The notes below the pieces were generated by a model, which made no database searches, was not told the origin of the DNA, and saw only the letters and a list, made by a program, of their open reading frames with translations. Shown one piece after another: positions 1 to 8,023 of a DNA stretch of 12,862 nucleotides (position 1 is the stretch's first letter; each line of letters begins with the position of its first letter). A program made the translations under genes and the position numbers. Origin of the DNA: an uncultured Clostridia bacterium (lineage in GTDB: Bacteria > Bacillota > Clostridia > Oscillospirales > Oscillospiraceae); contig CANDEH010000070.1 of NCBI GenBank assembly GCA_947383645.1, positions 1-12,862 on the forward strand, written 5' to 3'.

Positions 1-1140
1 ATCGTGATCCTCTCCCTGGGCAACGGCCTCACCGGCATGGTCCAGCAGCAGGTGGACAAGATGGGCATCAACATGATCCAGGCCCAGATCTGGGGACAGG
101 GGGATAATCTGGCCCCGGACCCGGACGATATGTTTGATCTGGTGCGGGATCACCCGGAGACACTCACCGGCGTCTCCCCCTACATCGGCGTCAACGCCGT
201 GGTCCGCCACGGAAACGACAAATTTGACCGCACCAGCCTGTACGGTGTCAGCGAGATTATCTACAACACCGCCACCAACTACACCATGGACGGCGAGCAG
301 ATGGCAAAGGGGCGCTTTATCACCTACCTGGACGTGGAGAACCGGGAGGACATCTGCGTCATTGGGGCCTATTTGGAGCAGGAGGCCTTCGGAGGTGACG
401 CCCTGGGCAAAAGGCTCTCCATCAATGGCCGCTCCTTCACGGTGGTGGGTGTGCTCAAGCGCAACGCCGAGCTGGAGATGCTCCCCGGCAGCCGGGACGA
501 TCAGGTCTACCTGCCCTACTCAACCGCCATGGAGGTGATTGGCACCCGCCTGGTGAGCCTGTACATATTTACCAGCACTTCCGGCGAGACCGCCAACGCC
601 GCTAAGGAGGTTATTGGAGACTATCTCAATGACTTCTACCAGGTGGAGGACGGTGAATACAACATCTGGTACGTGATGACCATGGCCGAGCAGGCCAACC
701 AGATCAACACCATGATGGGTGTGGCCATGGGGGTTCTGGTCGCCATCGCCGCCATATCGCTCCTGGTGGGCGGCATCGGAATTATGAATATCATGCTTGT
801 CTCCGTCACCGAGCGCACCCGCGAAATTGGCGTGCGTAAATCCCTGGGGGCCAAGCGGCGGGACATCCGCAGCCAGTTCGTCATTGAGGCGGGCACCACC
901 TCCGCCATCGGCGGGCTGCTGGGCATCGCCTTCGGCTGGCTCCTGGCCAAGGGCATCGGCGCGGTGCTGGGCGGGATGCTCTCCGCCAACATGGGCGGCG
1001 CGGTGTTCGACGCCACCCCCACCTTTGGGGCCATTATGCTCAGCTTCGGCGTCAGCGTGGGCATCGGCGTCCTCTTCGGCTACCTGCCCGCCAATAAGGC
1101 GGCCAAGCTCAATCCCATTGACGCCCTCAGATACGACTGA
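1..1140 (+). CDS. MacB/FtsX-type ABC transporter permease, 5' truncated by the window edge
   Basis: This is the C-terminal 379 residues of a membrane permease of the MacB/FtsX family, which works with a separate LolD-like ATPase to export peptides or drugs or to remodel the envelope (family knowledge). The frame is open from base 1 and no ribosome-binding site is visible at the GTG at 4, so the true start and the first membrane helix lie upstream. Residues about 5-235 form the extracellular MacB core. They are followed by the family hallmark VGGIGIMNIMLVSVTERTRE (near residue 260), then EIGVRKSLGAKRRDI, two more hydrophobic segments (about 297-325 and 343-363), and the conserved end P-x-x-KAAKLNPIDALRYD. 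Stand-alone MacB permeases are near 400 residues, so only about 20-30 are missing. The ATPase and adaptor genes are expected upstream. An 84-bp gap with no clear terminator separates it from the SLH gene, so co-transcription is possible. The substrate is unknown. Confidence 0.93.
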   Translation: MVILSLGNGLTGMVQQQVDKMGINMIQAQIWGQGDNLAPDPDDMFDLVRDHPETLTGVSPYIGVNAVVRHGNDKFDRTSLYGVSEIIYNTATNYTMDGEQMAKGRFITYLDVENREDICVIGAYLEQEAFGGDALGKRLSINGRSFTVVGVLKRNAELEMLPGSRDDQVYLPYSTAMEVIGTRLVSLYIFTSTSGETANAAKEVIGDYLNDFYQVEDGEYNIWYVMTMAEQANQINTMMGVAMGVLVAIAAISLLVGGIGIMNIMLVSVTERTREIGVRKSLGAKRRDIRSQFVIEAGTTSAIGGLLGIAFGWLLAKGIGAVLGGMLSANMGGAVFDATPTFGAIMLSFGVSVGIGVLFGYLPANKAAKLNPIDALRYD

Positions 1141-1224
1141 ACCCCTCCCGCAAGCCTCGAGCGTATCAGCGGCGGGCGTGCCCTGCGCGCCCCTGCATCC
1201 TGAAACCAGAAAGGAAGCGACCCT

Positions 1225-3087
1225 ATGAAAACAACTCGCCTCACCGCCCTGCTGCTGGCGGTGTGCCTCTCGCTCTCCCTGGCACTGCCCTGCGCCGCCG
1301 CGGGGAGCGCCCCCTCCCTCGATACTGCTGTCCAGGCCATGACCGCCCTGGGCATTCTCACCGGTGACGGCAGCGGCAATCTGAACCTCTCCCGCCGCGT
1401 GACCCGCTCGGAGCTGACGGCCATGGCTGTGAAGGCCAGTCCCGGCGGGGACGCCGTGGGGCAGGCGGCCACCTCCCCCTACCCCGACGTGCCCCGGAGC
1501 CACTGGGCCAGCGGCTACGTGGAGGCCGCGGTGAGCTTAGGGCTGGTCACCGCCTTCAGCGACGGTACCTTTCGCCCCAACGAGGAGGTGAAGCTGGCCG
1601 AAGGGGTGTCCATGGCCCTGGCCCTCCTGGGCTACGGTCCCGGCGACTTCTCCGGGGCCTACCCCTCCGGCCAGATGGCCATGTACCGGAAGCTGAAGCT
1701 GAATACCGGCGTCACCGCCGCCGCCCCCACCGCCCCCCTCACCCGGCAGGACGCGGCGTGCCTGTTCTACAACCTCCTCTCCGCCCGGACGAAGGAGGGC
1801 GCGCCCTATATCCAGTCCCTGGGCTACAGCCTGGATGCATCGGGGAAGCCAGACATCGTCTCCCTGGTCAGCGGCCGGATGGACGGCCCGCTGGTGGCCC
1901 GGTCCGACTGGCGGTCCGCCCTGTCCTTTACCCCCGCCACTGTCTACCGCAACGGCGGCGCGGCGCAGCTGCGGGATATCCAGGACTACGATGTGATCTA
2001 CTGGAACGAGGCCATGGGCACGGTGTGGGCCTACGGGAAAAAGGCCACCGGCGTCATCCAGGCCATCGGGCCGGACCGGGCGGCCCCGGCCTCGGTAACC
2101 TTAGCCGGCCGGACCTACGCTATTGAGAGCTCTGCCGCCGCCTACGACCTGTCCGATCTGGGGAAATACCATTTGGGCGATACCGTGACCCTCCTCTTAG
2201 GCCGCAGCGGCGGCGTGGCCGCCGTGGCGGATATCACCGCCAGCGCGGGGGAGAAGGTGGGCGTCGTGGTGGAGGTCTCCAACGCCTCCTATCCCGACGG
2301 GTCCGGCGGCGCCTATACCGCCCGGACTGTCACCCTCCTGGCCTCCGACGGCCAGACCTACCAGTATCAGATCCGGGGCGGCGGCCAGGTGGGCGCTGTG
2401 GTCCGGGCCGCCGTGGCCCCCAACGGGGGCGAGGTCACCCTCCGGGGCCTGTCCTCCGCCACCATCACCGGCAAGGTAAACCGGGAGGGGACCATGCTCG
2501 ACAAATATGCCTTCGCCCAGGGGGCGGAGATTTTGGACGTCAGCGACAGCCGGGGCGCGGTCGTCTCTCCCGGCCGTCTGGCGGGCCTGGACCTGGGCGG
2601 CGGCAAGGTAAAGTACTACGCGCTGAACCCCCAGGGGGAGATTGAGACGCTGATCCTGAACGACGTCACCGGAGACGCCTATCAGTACGGTGTCCTCACC
2701 AGCTTCGACACCCCCGAGGAGGGCGGCGGCATGGGCCGGTACTACAGCTACGCCTACGACGTCGCCGGCACGGCCTATACCCTGCCCGGCGTCGCCACCC
2801 GCTTCCACGTGAACGGCGGCCCGATCCGGCTCCTGGGCGACCCGGCCAACCCCAAGAGCATGGCCTCCCTCACCTCCGCCGGATCCGGCCAGATCGTGGG
2901 GAACCAGTTTGCGGCGGGGAATCAGAAGTACACCCTCTCCGACAGCGTGCTGGTCTACGAGCTCCGGGACGGCCGCTACAATCTGTCCAGCCTGGCCCGG
3001 GCGGAGGAGGACGGCCGGACCGTCACCGCCTGGTACGACAGGGCGGAGAGCGAGGGCGGCAGAATCCGCGTCATCGTGGTCAGATGA
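1225..3087 (+). CDS. Secreted S-layer-homology (SLH) domain protein with an unassigned beta-rich C-terminal part
   Basis: This is a 620-residue exported protein that probably binds the cell wall. The start is chosen at an ATG preceded by AGGAAG with 7-nt spacing. Residues 1-26 are a signal peptide (KTTR, a hydrophobic run, then CAAA/G as the probable signal peptidase I site). Three SLH-type modules follow: about 30-74 (degenerate, ALGILTGDGSGNLNLSRRVT), 84-139 (canonical, YPDVPRSHWASGYVEAAVSL then G-T-F-RPNEEV) and about 140-190 (weak, LTRQDAACLFYNLL). SLH modules typically hold proteins on pyruvylated secondary wall polymer. Residues about 200-620 are rich in Val, Gly and Tyr in alternating patterns typical of beta structure, and I recognise no enzyme motif there. 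It follows a MacB-type permease, an arrangement that hints at an envelope role, but no partner can be proven. No obvious terminator follows; only 19 bp separate its stop from the next promoter. Confidence 0.88.
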   Translation: MKTTRLTALLLAVCLSLSLALPCAAAGSAPSLDTAVQAMTALGILTGDGSGNLNLSRRVTRSELTAMAVKASPGGDAVGQAATSPYPDVPRSHWASGYVEAAVSLGLVTAFSDGTFRPNEEVKLAEGVSMALALLGYGPGDFSGAYPSGQMAMYRKLKLNTGVTAAAPTAPLTRQDAACLFYNLLSARTKEGAPYIQSLGYSLDASGKPDIVSLVSGRMDGPLVARSDWRSALSFTPATVYRNGGAAQLRDIQDYDVIYWNEAMGTVWAYGKKATGVIQAIGPDRAAPASVTLAGRTYAIESSAAAYDLSDLGKYHLGDTVTLLLGRSGGVAAVADITASAGEKVGVVVEVSNASYPDGSGGAYTARTVTLLASDGQTYQYQIRGGGQVGAVVRAAVAPNGGEVTLRGLSSATITGKVNREGTMLDKYAFAQGAEILDVSDSRGAVVSPGRLAGLDLGGGKVKYYALNPQGEIETLILNDVTGDAYQYGVLTSFDTPEEGGGMGRYYSYAYDVAGTAYTLPGVATRFHVNGGPIRLLGDPANPKSMASLTSAGSGQIVGNQFAAGNQKYTLSDSVLVYELRDGRYNLSSLARAEEDGRTVTAWYDRAESEGGRIRVIVVR

Positions 3088-3106
3088 CACATCCCCCCGG
3101 GGCAGG

Positions 3107-3135
3107 TTGACAGCTCCCGCCGCCCGTGGTATGAT
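3107..3135 (+). promoter_or_regulatory. Sigma-A-type promoter for the HAD phosphatase gene
   Basis: TTGACA at 3107-3112 and TATGAT at 3130-3135 are separated by exactly 17 bp. This is a perfect -35 and a 5-of-6 -10 box. Transcription should begin near 3142, leaving a 5' leader of about 35 nt with GAGGAGG just before the ATG at 3177. It lies 19 bp after the SLH stop codon. No operator-like palindrome is seen, so expression is probably constitutive and strong. Confidence 0.8.
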
Positions 3136-3176
3136 GGCGCAAAGAGCAGGCGCGGGGCCGGACAGAGGAGGCGGAT

Positions 3177-3800
3177 ATGAGCCATTTTTCACACATGACA
3201 GACGACTATTTGCGGGCTCTGTACATCCCCGACGTCTACCAGCACGACATCTACGCCATCGACTACCGGCGGCTGCGGGATGCCGGGGTCACCTTCCTCA
3301 CCTTCGACATTGACGATACCATCGCCACCTGGCTGGCGTCCGACCCGCCCAAGGCGGCCAAGACCCTGATGGAGCACCTCAAGGCCATGGGATTCCAGGT
3401 GGTGCTGCTGACCAACAACAAGGACGCCCGGGGCAGCCACTTTGCCGGAGCCCTGGGGATCGATTACGTCGCTCAGGCGGAGAAGCCCCTGACGGCAAAC
3501 TTTCAGAAGCTCCAAACCAGGTTTGGACTGGAGAAGCACCAGATGGCCCACATCGGCAACAGCCAGACCAGCGACGTGGCCGGGGGCAGGGCCTTCGGCA
3601 TCACCACCTGTATGGTCCGGGCGGTCTGGCGGGTGATGGAGACGGGGAACCCTCTCGTGAAGTCCGAGGGGAGGAAGCTGCGGGAGGAGCTGCTGGCCCG
3701 GGGCCTCTGGCGCAAGCACCACCAAGAGGCTGACGGCGACCAGTACTACCAGCTGGGAGAGACGCCGCCCTACCTGCGGCGGGCACCGGACAAAACGTGA
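3177..3800 (+). CDS. YqeG-like HAD superfamily (subclass III) phosphatase
   Basis: This is a 207-residue cytoplasmic protein of the HAD superfamily, related to YqeG-type phosphatases of Firmicutes. The start is supported by GAGGAGG 6 nt upstream. Motif I is FDIDDT with the nucleophile Asp44 and acid/base Asp46. Motif II is VVLLTNN (Thr79). The motif III lysine is in AEKP (Lys103). Motif IV reads GNSQTSD (127-133), where most HAD enzymes, including YqeG, have GDxxxxD; the first metal-binding Asp is Asn128 here, while Asp133 is kept. The family is usually about 170 residues, and the extra length is a basic C-terminal tail (HKHHQE-like, about 180-207). Family members are linked to phosphate-ester hydrolysis, but the physiological substrate is not known. 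The gene is monocistronic, with its own promoter upstream and a strong terminator downstream. Whether the Asn substitution lowers catalysis cannot be told from sequence. Confidence 0.87.
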   Translation: MSHFSHMTDDYLRALYIPDVYQHDIYAIDYRRLRDAGVTFLTFDIDDTIATWLASDPPKAAKTLMEHLKAMGFQVVLLTNNKDARGSHFAGALGIDYVAQAEKPLTANFQKLQTRFGLEKHQMAHIGNSQTSDVAGGRAFGITTCMVRAVWRVMETGNPLVKSEGRKLREELLARGLWRKHHQEADGDQYYQLGETPPYLRRAPDKT

Positions 3801-3859
3801 AGCGCTGATTGAATCGACGTATGCGGAGATGGATTCCGTGCTTTCCCGGAAGAAGAAAG

Positions 3860-3893
3860 AGCCGCCGGACCTGCGGGAGGTCCGGCGGCTTTT
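3860..3893 (+). terminator. Intrinsic terminator after the HAD phosphatase gene
   Basis: A perfect 13-bp GC-rich stem (AGCCGCCGGACCT at 3860-3872, AGGTCCGGCGGCT at 3878-3890) with a 5-nt GCGGG loop runs into TTTT (3890-3893). An A/G-rich tract (AAGAAGAAAG) precedes it. It ends the phosphatase transcript and isolates the downstream regulator operon. The 3894-3996 remainder holds only a weak promoter candidate (TTGGCG at 3920, GATAAA at 3943, 17-bp spacing). Confidence 0.85.
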
Positions 3894-3996
3894 GCTGTAG
3901 GCCAATTCTCCTGTGGACTTTGGCGCGAAAATATAGTATCCTGATAAAAAAGGCGTCTGATCGGCCCGGTACGCCGCGTTTTGGGGAGGGACAGCC

Positions 3997-5613
3997 ATGC
4001 TGCGCGTATTTCTGGTAGAGGATGAGAGCATCATCCGGGAGACTCTGCGGGACACGGTGCCCTGGGCCCAGTGCGGCTACACCTTTGCCGGGGAGGCCGG
4101 GGACGGGGAGATGGCCCTGCCCCTGATCCGCCAGGTGAAGCCCGATGTACTGATTACGGACATCCGCATGCCCTTTATGGACGGTTTGGCCCTCAGCGAG
4201 CTGGTGCGCCGGGAGTTCCCGGAGATGAAGATCGTCATCATCTCCGGCTACGACGACTTTGAGTACGCCCGGCAGGCCATCAGCATCGGGGTGGACCGCT
4301 ACCTCCTCAAGCCCATCACCAAGAACGCCCTCATCGGTGTGCTGGAGGAGATCAAGGAGAAGATCGAGGGGGAGCAGGTCAGCCGCAGCTACCTGACCCA
4401 GTTCCACCGGGAGGCGGAGGAGTACGAGCAGTACACCCGCCGATCCTTCTTCGAGCGGATCGTGGCCGGGCAGCTCTCCGTCCAGCAGATCTACGAGACG
4501 GCGGGGAAGCTGGACATCGACCTCAGAGCCCAGTGCTACACCATCGCCCTCTTCTCCGTCCTGCCCCAGGGATCCGCCTCGGCGGAGGGGTACTCCGAGC
4601 CGGGGGCCAGGGTGCGGGACGCCTTGCTGGAGCACTTTTTGAAGTACCCGGAGTATGTCCTCCTCCGCTGGAACCTGAGCACCTACGCGGTGCTGCTCAA
4701 GGGGGAGAGCAGCCGCATGGAGGATCTGATCCGCCGCTGCGTGGACACGGTGCGCCGCTCCTATGAGGCCCACGCCCCAGAGCAGAGCTGGTATGTGGCC
4801 GTGGGACGGCCCACCCAGCGCCTGAGCACCCTCCCCGCCTGCTTTGAGGAGGTATCCCGGCTGTGGGCCTACCGCTACATCCTGCCCCGCCAGCACATCC
4901 TGACGGCGGACACCGTGAGCTTCCTCACCGGCACCGGCAGCGACAGCAGCCTGGACCACCTGGACGCGGGAAAGGTGGACCCCGCCATCCTCCTGGACGT
5001 GATGCGCAGCGCCGGAGCCTCGGAGATCCCCCGCTTCGTGGACGAGTACCTCCACAGCGTGGAGGAGGCCCTCAGCTCCAAGCCCTTCTGCCAGTACCTG
5101 ATGCTGGACCTGCGCTTCGCGGCCTGCCGCTTCGCCGCCTCCCTGAGCGTCGGGCAGGGGGAGCTCCTGGCCCCGCTGGACTGCCTGGGCATGGTGGGGC
5201 GCAGCGTCACGGCGGAGGACCTGCGGACCTACTTTACCGCCCTGCTGCTCCGGACCGTCGAGCTGCGGGACCAGGCCTCCAGCAGCCAGTGCCGCAGTCT
5301 TCTCAGGCAGGCCCTCGCCTATATCGGCAGCCACTTCACCGACGAGACCCTCTCTCTGAACCAGGTGGCCCGGGAGGTGAACATCTCCGCCAACTACCTC
5401 TCGGCGGTGTTCAGCCAGGAGGTGGGGGAGACCTTCACCGAGTACGTGACCGGAAAGCGGATGGAGCGGGCCAGGGAGCTGCTTCGGACCACGGACAAGC
5501 GCTCCGGCGAGGTGGCCGCAGCGGTGGGGTACAAGGACCCCCACTACTACTCCTTCCTCTTTAAGAAGACCCAGGGCTGCACGCCCCGGGACTACCGGGG
5601 GAAGCGGCCATGA
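3997..5613 (+). CDS. yesN: YesN-type response regulator (receiver plus AraC-type DNA-binding domain)
   Basis: This is a 538-residue cytoplasmic transcription regulator, the output half of a two-component system. The start is supported by GGGGAGGG 6 nt before the ATG. The receiver domain covers residues 1-120: acidic pocket Glu8/Asp9, phospho-acceptor Asp55 in LITDIRMP, Ser83 in IIISG and Lys105 in RYLLKP. All key switch residues are present. A long middle region (about 125-430) is typical of YesN proteins and has no motif I can name. The C-terminal AraC/XylS domain (about 436-535) has two helix-turn-helix units, the first around LSLNQVAREVNISANYLSAV and the second around VAAAVGYKDPHYYSFLFKK, ending in the family signature TPRDYR. 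Its stop codon overlaps the kinase start by 4 bp (ATGA), so the two are translationally coupled. Its most likely targets are promoters of the nearby sugar transporter, by analogy with other YesN/LytS loci. The symbol denotes the family type only. Confidence 0.93.
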   Translation: MLRVFLVEDESIIRETLRDTVPWAQCGYTFAGEAGDGEMALPLIRQVKPDVLITDIRMPFMDGLALSELVRREFPEMKIVIISGYDDFEYARQAISIGVDRYLLKPITKNALIGVLEEIKEKIEGEQVSRSYLTQFHREAEEYEQYTRRSFFERIVAGQLSVQQIYETAGKLDIDLRAQCYTIALFSVLPQGSASAEGYSEPGARVRDALLEHFLKYPEYVLLRWNLSTYAVLLKGESSRMEDLIRRCVDTVRRSYEAHAPEQSWYVAVGRPTQRLSTLPACFEEVSRLWAYRYILPRQHILTADTVSFLTGTGSDSSLDHLDAGKVDPAILLDVMRSAGASEIPRFVDEYLHSVEEALSSKPFCQYLMLDLRFAACRFAASLSVGQGELLAPLDCLGMVGRSVTAEDLRTYFTALLLRTVELRDQASSSQCRSLLRQALAYIGSHFTDETLSLNQVAREVNISANYLSAVFSQEVGETFTEYVTGKRMERARELLRTTDKRSGEVAAAVGYKDPHYYSFLFKKTQGCTPRDYRGKRP

Positions 5614-7028
5614 GGCGGCCCGACTCCATCCAGAGCCGGATGCGCCGGCTGGTGGTCATCTTCTGTGCCTTTCTGGCGGCGGTGCTGGCGGTGCTGCTGG
5701 CGCTGGTGATCGCCTATAATGAGCAGTACACCGGCCTCCTCTACAACGTGACCACCGCCTCGGAGTTCAATCAGGACTTCAAGGACGCCATCGATCTGAA
5801 GATGTACTACTACGTCATCGAGAGCCGCTACTCCGAGGGCCTCCCGGTGGAGGAGGTCCAGGCGGCCCAGGCGCTGGCCAGAGACCTTCTCAGCACCACC
5901 AGCCAGAAGGACAGCCTTCGGGCCATCACCAGCGTGCTGGACCTGTGCGAGAATTTAGAGGAGAAGATCTACCAGATCGCGGCCACCCGGAGCTACGACC
6001 AGCGGCAGATGCAGCTGGAGAACAATATCTACGTCCTCACCGCCCTGATCGAGGAGTACATGTACAACTACCTCTACTGCGAGTCGGTGCAGCTCAACCT
6101 CCTCCAGCAGCAGATCTCCCGGCAGATCCGGGCGGAAATCCTGCTGGTGCTGCTGCTCACCGCCGGTCTGGTCCTCCTGCTGATGCGCTACAGCGTCCGC
6201 CTGGGCCGGTCCATCACCCAGCCGGTGGTGGATCTGAGCCGCCGGGCGGAGGACGTCATCGGCGGGGATCTCACCGTCCGGGAGCCCATCGAGTCGGAGA
6301 CCTGCGAGATCCGCACCCTCAGCGAGGGGATGGAGCAGATGATCGCCCGCCTCAACGCCCAGATCGGCGAGATCACCCGGAAGCAGGCCAGCCTTCGCCG
6401 GGCGGAGCTGGCCCTGCTCCAGGCCCAGATCAACCCCCACTTCCTCTACAACACCATGGACACCATCATCTGGCTCATCGAGGCGGACCGGCCGGAGGCG
6501 GCGGTGGAGATGGTCTCCAACCTCTCCGACTTCTTCCGCCACTGCCTCAGCCGGGGGGAGGACGTGATTACCCTGGGGGAGGAGGAGCGCCACGTCCGCA
6601 GCTACCTCCAGATCCAGCAGGCCCGCTACCAGGACATCCTGGACTACACCATCGACATCGACCCCGCCCTCCGCAGCGTCCGGGTCCCCAAGCTGACCCT
6701 GCAGCCTCTGGTGGAGAACGCCCTCTACCACGGCATCAAGCGCAAGCGGGGGAAGGGCCATATCTGCGTCACCGGCGTCCGGGAGGGGGAGGCGGTACTG
6801 CTGAAAATTACCGACGACGGCGCGGGCATGACGGCGGATCGCCTCATGGAGCTGCGCCGGGCCATGGAGACCGGGGAGCGGGTGGGCTTCGGCCTTGTCA
6901 CCGTCCACGAGCGTCTGCGCCTGCTCTTCGCCCCCCCCTGCGGCCTGACAGTGGACAGCCGGCCGGGGGAGGGGACCGCCGTAACGGCGCGCATCCCCTT
7001 CCGGAGCGGAGAGGAGGGAGAGCTGTGA
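5610..7028 (+). CDS. yesM: LytS/YesM-type sensor histidine kinase
   Basis: This is a 472-residue membrane-bound sensor kinase. Residues 13-35 form the first membrane helix and about 177-193 the second. Between them is a roughly 140-residue extracellular part that looks all-helical (long Glu/Gln/Leu-rich stretches), suited to contact a partner protein rather than to bind a sugar itself. A HAMP-like linker (about 193-245, with ITQPVVDLSRRAEDVIGGDL) and a short coiled segment follow. The kinase core is of the His_kinase (PF06580) type: phospho-acceptor His277 in QINPHFLYN, the N box LVENALYHG with Asn370, and the G1 box DDGAGM at 402-407. The G2 region is GFGLVTVHERL, close to the usual GIGLxNVxxRL. 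The GGGGGAAG upstream lies within the regulator gene. It overlaps the binding-protein gene by 4 bp (GTGA). The partner is the preceding YesN-type regulator. The symbol denotes the family type only. Confidence 0.92.
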   Translation: MRRPDSIQSRMRRLVVIFCAFLAAVLAVLLALVIAYNEQYTGLLYNVTTASEFNQDFKDAIDLKMYYYVIESRYSEGLPVEEVQAAQALARDLLSTTSQKDSLRAITSVLDLCENLEEKIYQIAATRSYDQRQMQLENNIYVLTALIEEYMYNYLYCESVQLNLLQQQISRQIRAEILLVLLLTAGLVLLLMRYSVRLGRSITQPVVDLSRRAEDVIGGDLTVREPIESETCEIRTLSEGMEQMIARLNAQIGEITRKQASLRRAELALLQAQINPHFLYNTMDTIIWLIEADRPEAAVEMVSNLSDFFRHCLSRGEDVITLGEEERHVRSYLQIQQARYQDILDYTIDIDPALRSVRVPKLTLQPLVENALYHGIKRKRGKGHICVTGVREGEAVLLKITDDGAGMTADRLMELRRAMETGERVGFGLVTVHERLRLLFAPPCGLTVDSRPGEGTAVTARIPFRSGEEGEL

Positions 7029-8020
7029 GACGGCGTGTAATCGCCATTGCGGCGGTACTGTTTACCCTTGCCGGCTCCGCCTGCGGAGCCAGGCAGAATC
7101 CGACACCGGATTCTGCCTATGAGGAGCTCATTACCATCGGCATGTGCCAGGTAGGTGCGGAGTCGGACTGGCGGGTGGCCAACTCCGAGTCCATGAAGGC
7201 GGTGTTCACCGAGGAGCGGGGCTACCGTCTCCTCTTTGAGGACGCCCGGCAGAAGCAGGAGAACCAGATCAGCGCCATCCGCAAATTTATCCAGCAGCAG
7301 GTGGACTACATCGTCCTCATGCCCATCAGCGAGAGCGGCTGGGACTCGGTGCTCCAGGAGGCCCGGGAGGCGGACATCCCGGTGATCCTGGTGGACCGGA
7401 AGGTGGACGTATCGGATCTGGGCCTCTATACCGCCCACATCGGCTCGGACTTCCACCGGGAGGGCGTCCAGGCCGCCGCCTACATTGCGGAGACCTTTCA
7501 GGACCCGACGCGCCCCGTCCGCATCGTCCACATCCAGGGAACCCTGGGGTCCACGGCCCAGCTGGGCCGGACAGCGGCCCTGGAGGAGGCCGCCGCGGCC
7601 CATGAGAACTGGGAGATTTTAGCCCGTCTGGACGGCGACTTCACCCAGGCCAAGTCCTACGAGGTGATGACATCGTACCTCCAGAGCCTGCCATCCTCCG
7701 ACGGCATCGACGTGGTGTACTGCGAGAATGACAACGAGGCCTTCGGCGCCATCCAGGCTCTGGAGGAGCACGGCTGCACCTGCGGCCCCGAGGGCGTCCG
7801 CGTAATTACCTTCGACGCCACCAGAAACGCCCTCACCTACTGTATGAACGGAAAGATCGCCCTGGCGGTGGAGTGCAACCCCCTGCTGGGTCCTCTGGTA
7901 GAGGAGGTCATCGCCACCATGGAGGCCGGAAGAATCCCGGAGAAGCACAACTATGTAGAGGAGCGCGTCTTCACTCCCGAGGAACTGACAGCGGCAGTAA
8001 TCGAGGAAAGAGAGTACTGA
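7025..8020 (+). CDS. YtfQ-like sugar-binding lipoprotein, probable sensory component of the kinase
   Basis: This is a 331-residue exported protein of the type I periplasmic-binding family (Peripla_BP_4), close in motif to galactofuranose-binding YtfQ: QVGAESDWR near residue 42, an ARQKQENQI segment, GWDSVLQEA, a VDR motif and HIQGTLGSTAQLGRT. The GTG start at 7025 is chosen because AGGAGGG lies 6 nt upstream, it overlaps the kinase stop, and it begins a signal sequence (RRRVIAIAAVLFTLAGSAC) ending at a lipobox-like Cys20. The reading frame stays open far upstream (to about 5945), but that part is Pro/Arg/Gly-rich shadow translation of the kinase gene. Because it is coupled to the regulator-kinase pair and not to the permease genes, it is best read as the extracellular sugar sensor that touches the kinase ectodomain (inference; known precedent is XylFII with LytS). 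It is paralogous to the transport binding protein at 9808. The ligand is uncertain. Confidence 0.87.
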   Translation: MRRRVIAIAAVLFTLAGSACGARQNPTPDSAYEELITIGMCQVGAESDWRVANSESMKAVFTEERGYRLLFEDARQKQENQISAIRKFIQQQVDYIVLMPISESGWDSVLQEAREADIPVILVDRKVDVSDLGLYTAHIGSDFHREGVQAAAYIAETFQDPTRPVRIVHIQGTLGSTAQLGRTAALEEAAAAHENWEILARLDGDFTQAKSYEVMTSYLQSLPSSDGIDVVYCENDNEAFGAIQALEEHGCTCGPEGVRVITFDATRNALTYCMNGKIALAVECNPLLGPLVEEVIATMEAGRIPEKHNYVEERVFTPEELTAAVIEEREY

Positions 8021-8023
8021 GTG

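Noticed and set aside
1141..1224. A short GGGCG/CGCCC hairpin between the permease and SLH genes as a terminator
   Set aside because: The stem is only 5 bp, with no T tract after it.
3914..3948. A promoter for the response-regulator operon (TGGACT or TTGGCG with TATAGT or GATAAA)
   Set aside because: The best boxes are either at wrong spacing (12 bp) or match only 4 of 6 in both elements, so none is strong enough to list as a feature.
3601..5544. A 647-codon open frame on the minus strand opposite the phosphatase and response regulator genes
   Set aside because: It is antisense to two well-supported genes, has a Gly/Leu/His-rich repetitive composition and no recognisable domain. Long antisense frames are expected with GC-rich third positions.
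5945..7024. A 360-codon in-frame upstream extension of the sensory binding-protein gene
   Set aside because: It lies in another frame of the kinase gene, translates to Pro/Arg/Gly-rich sequence, and the GTG at 7025 has a ribosome-binding site and begins a signal peptide.
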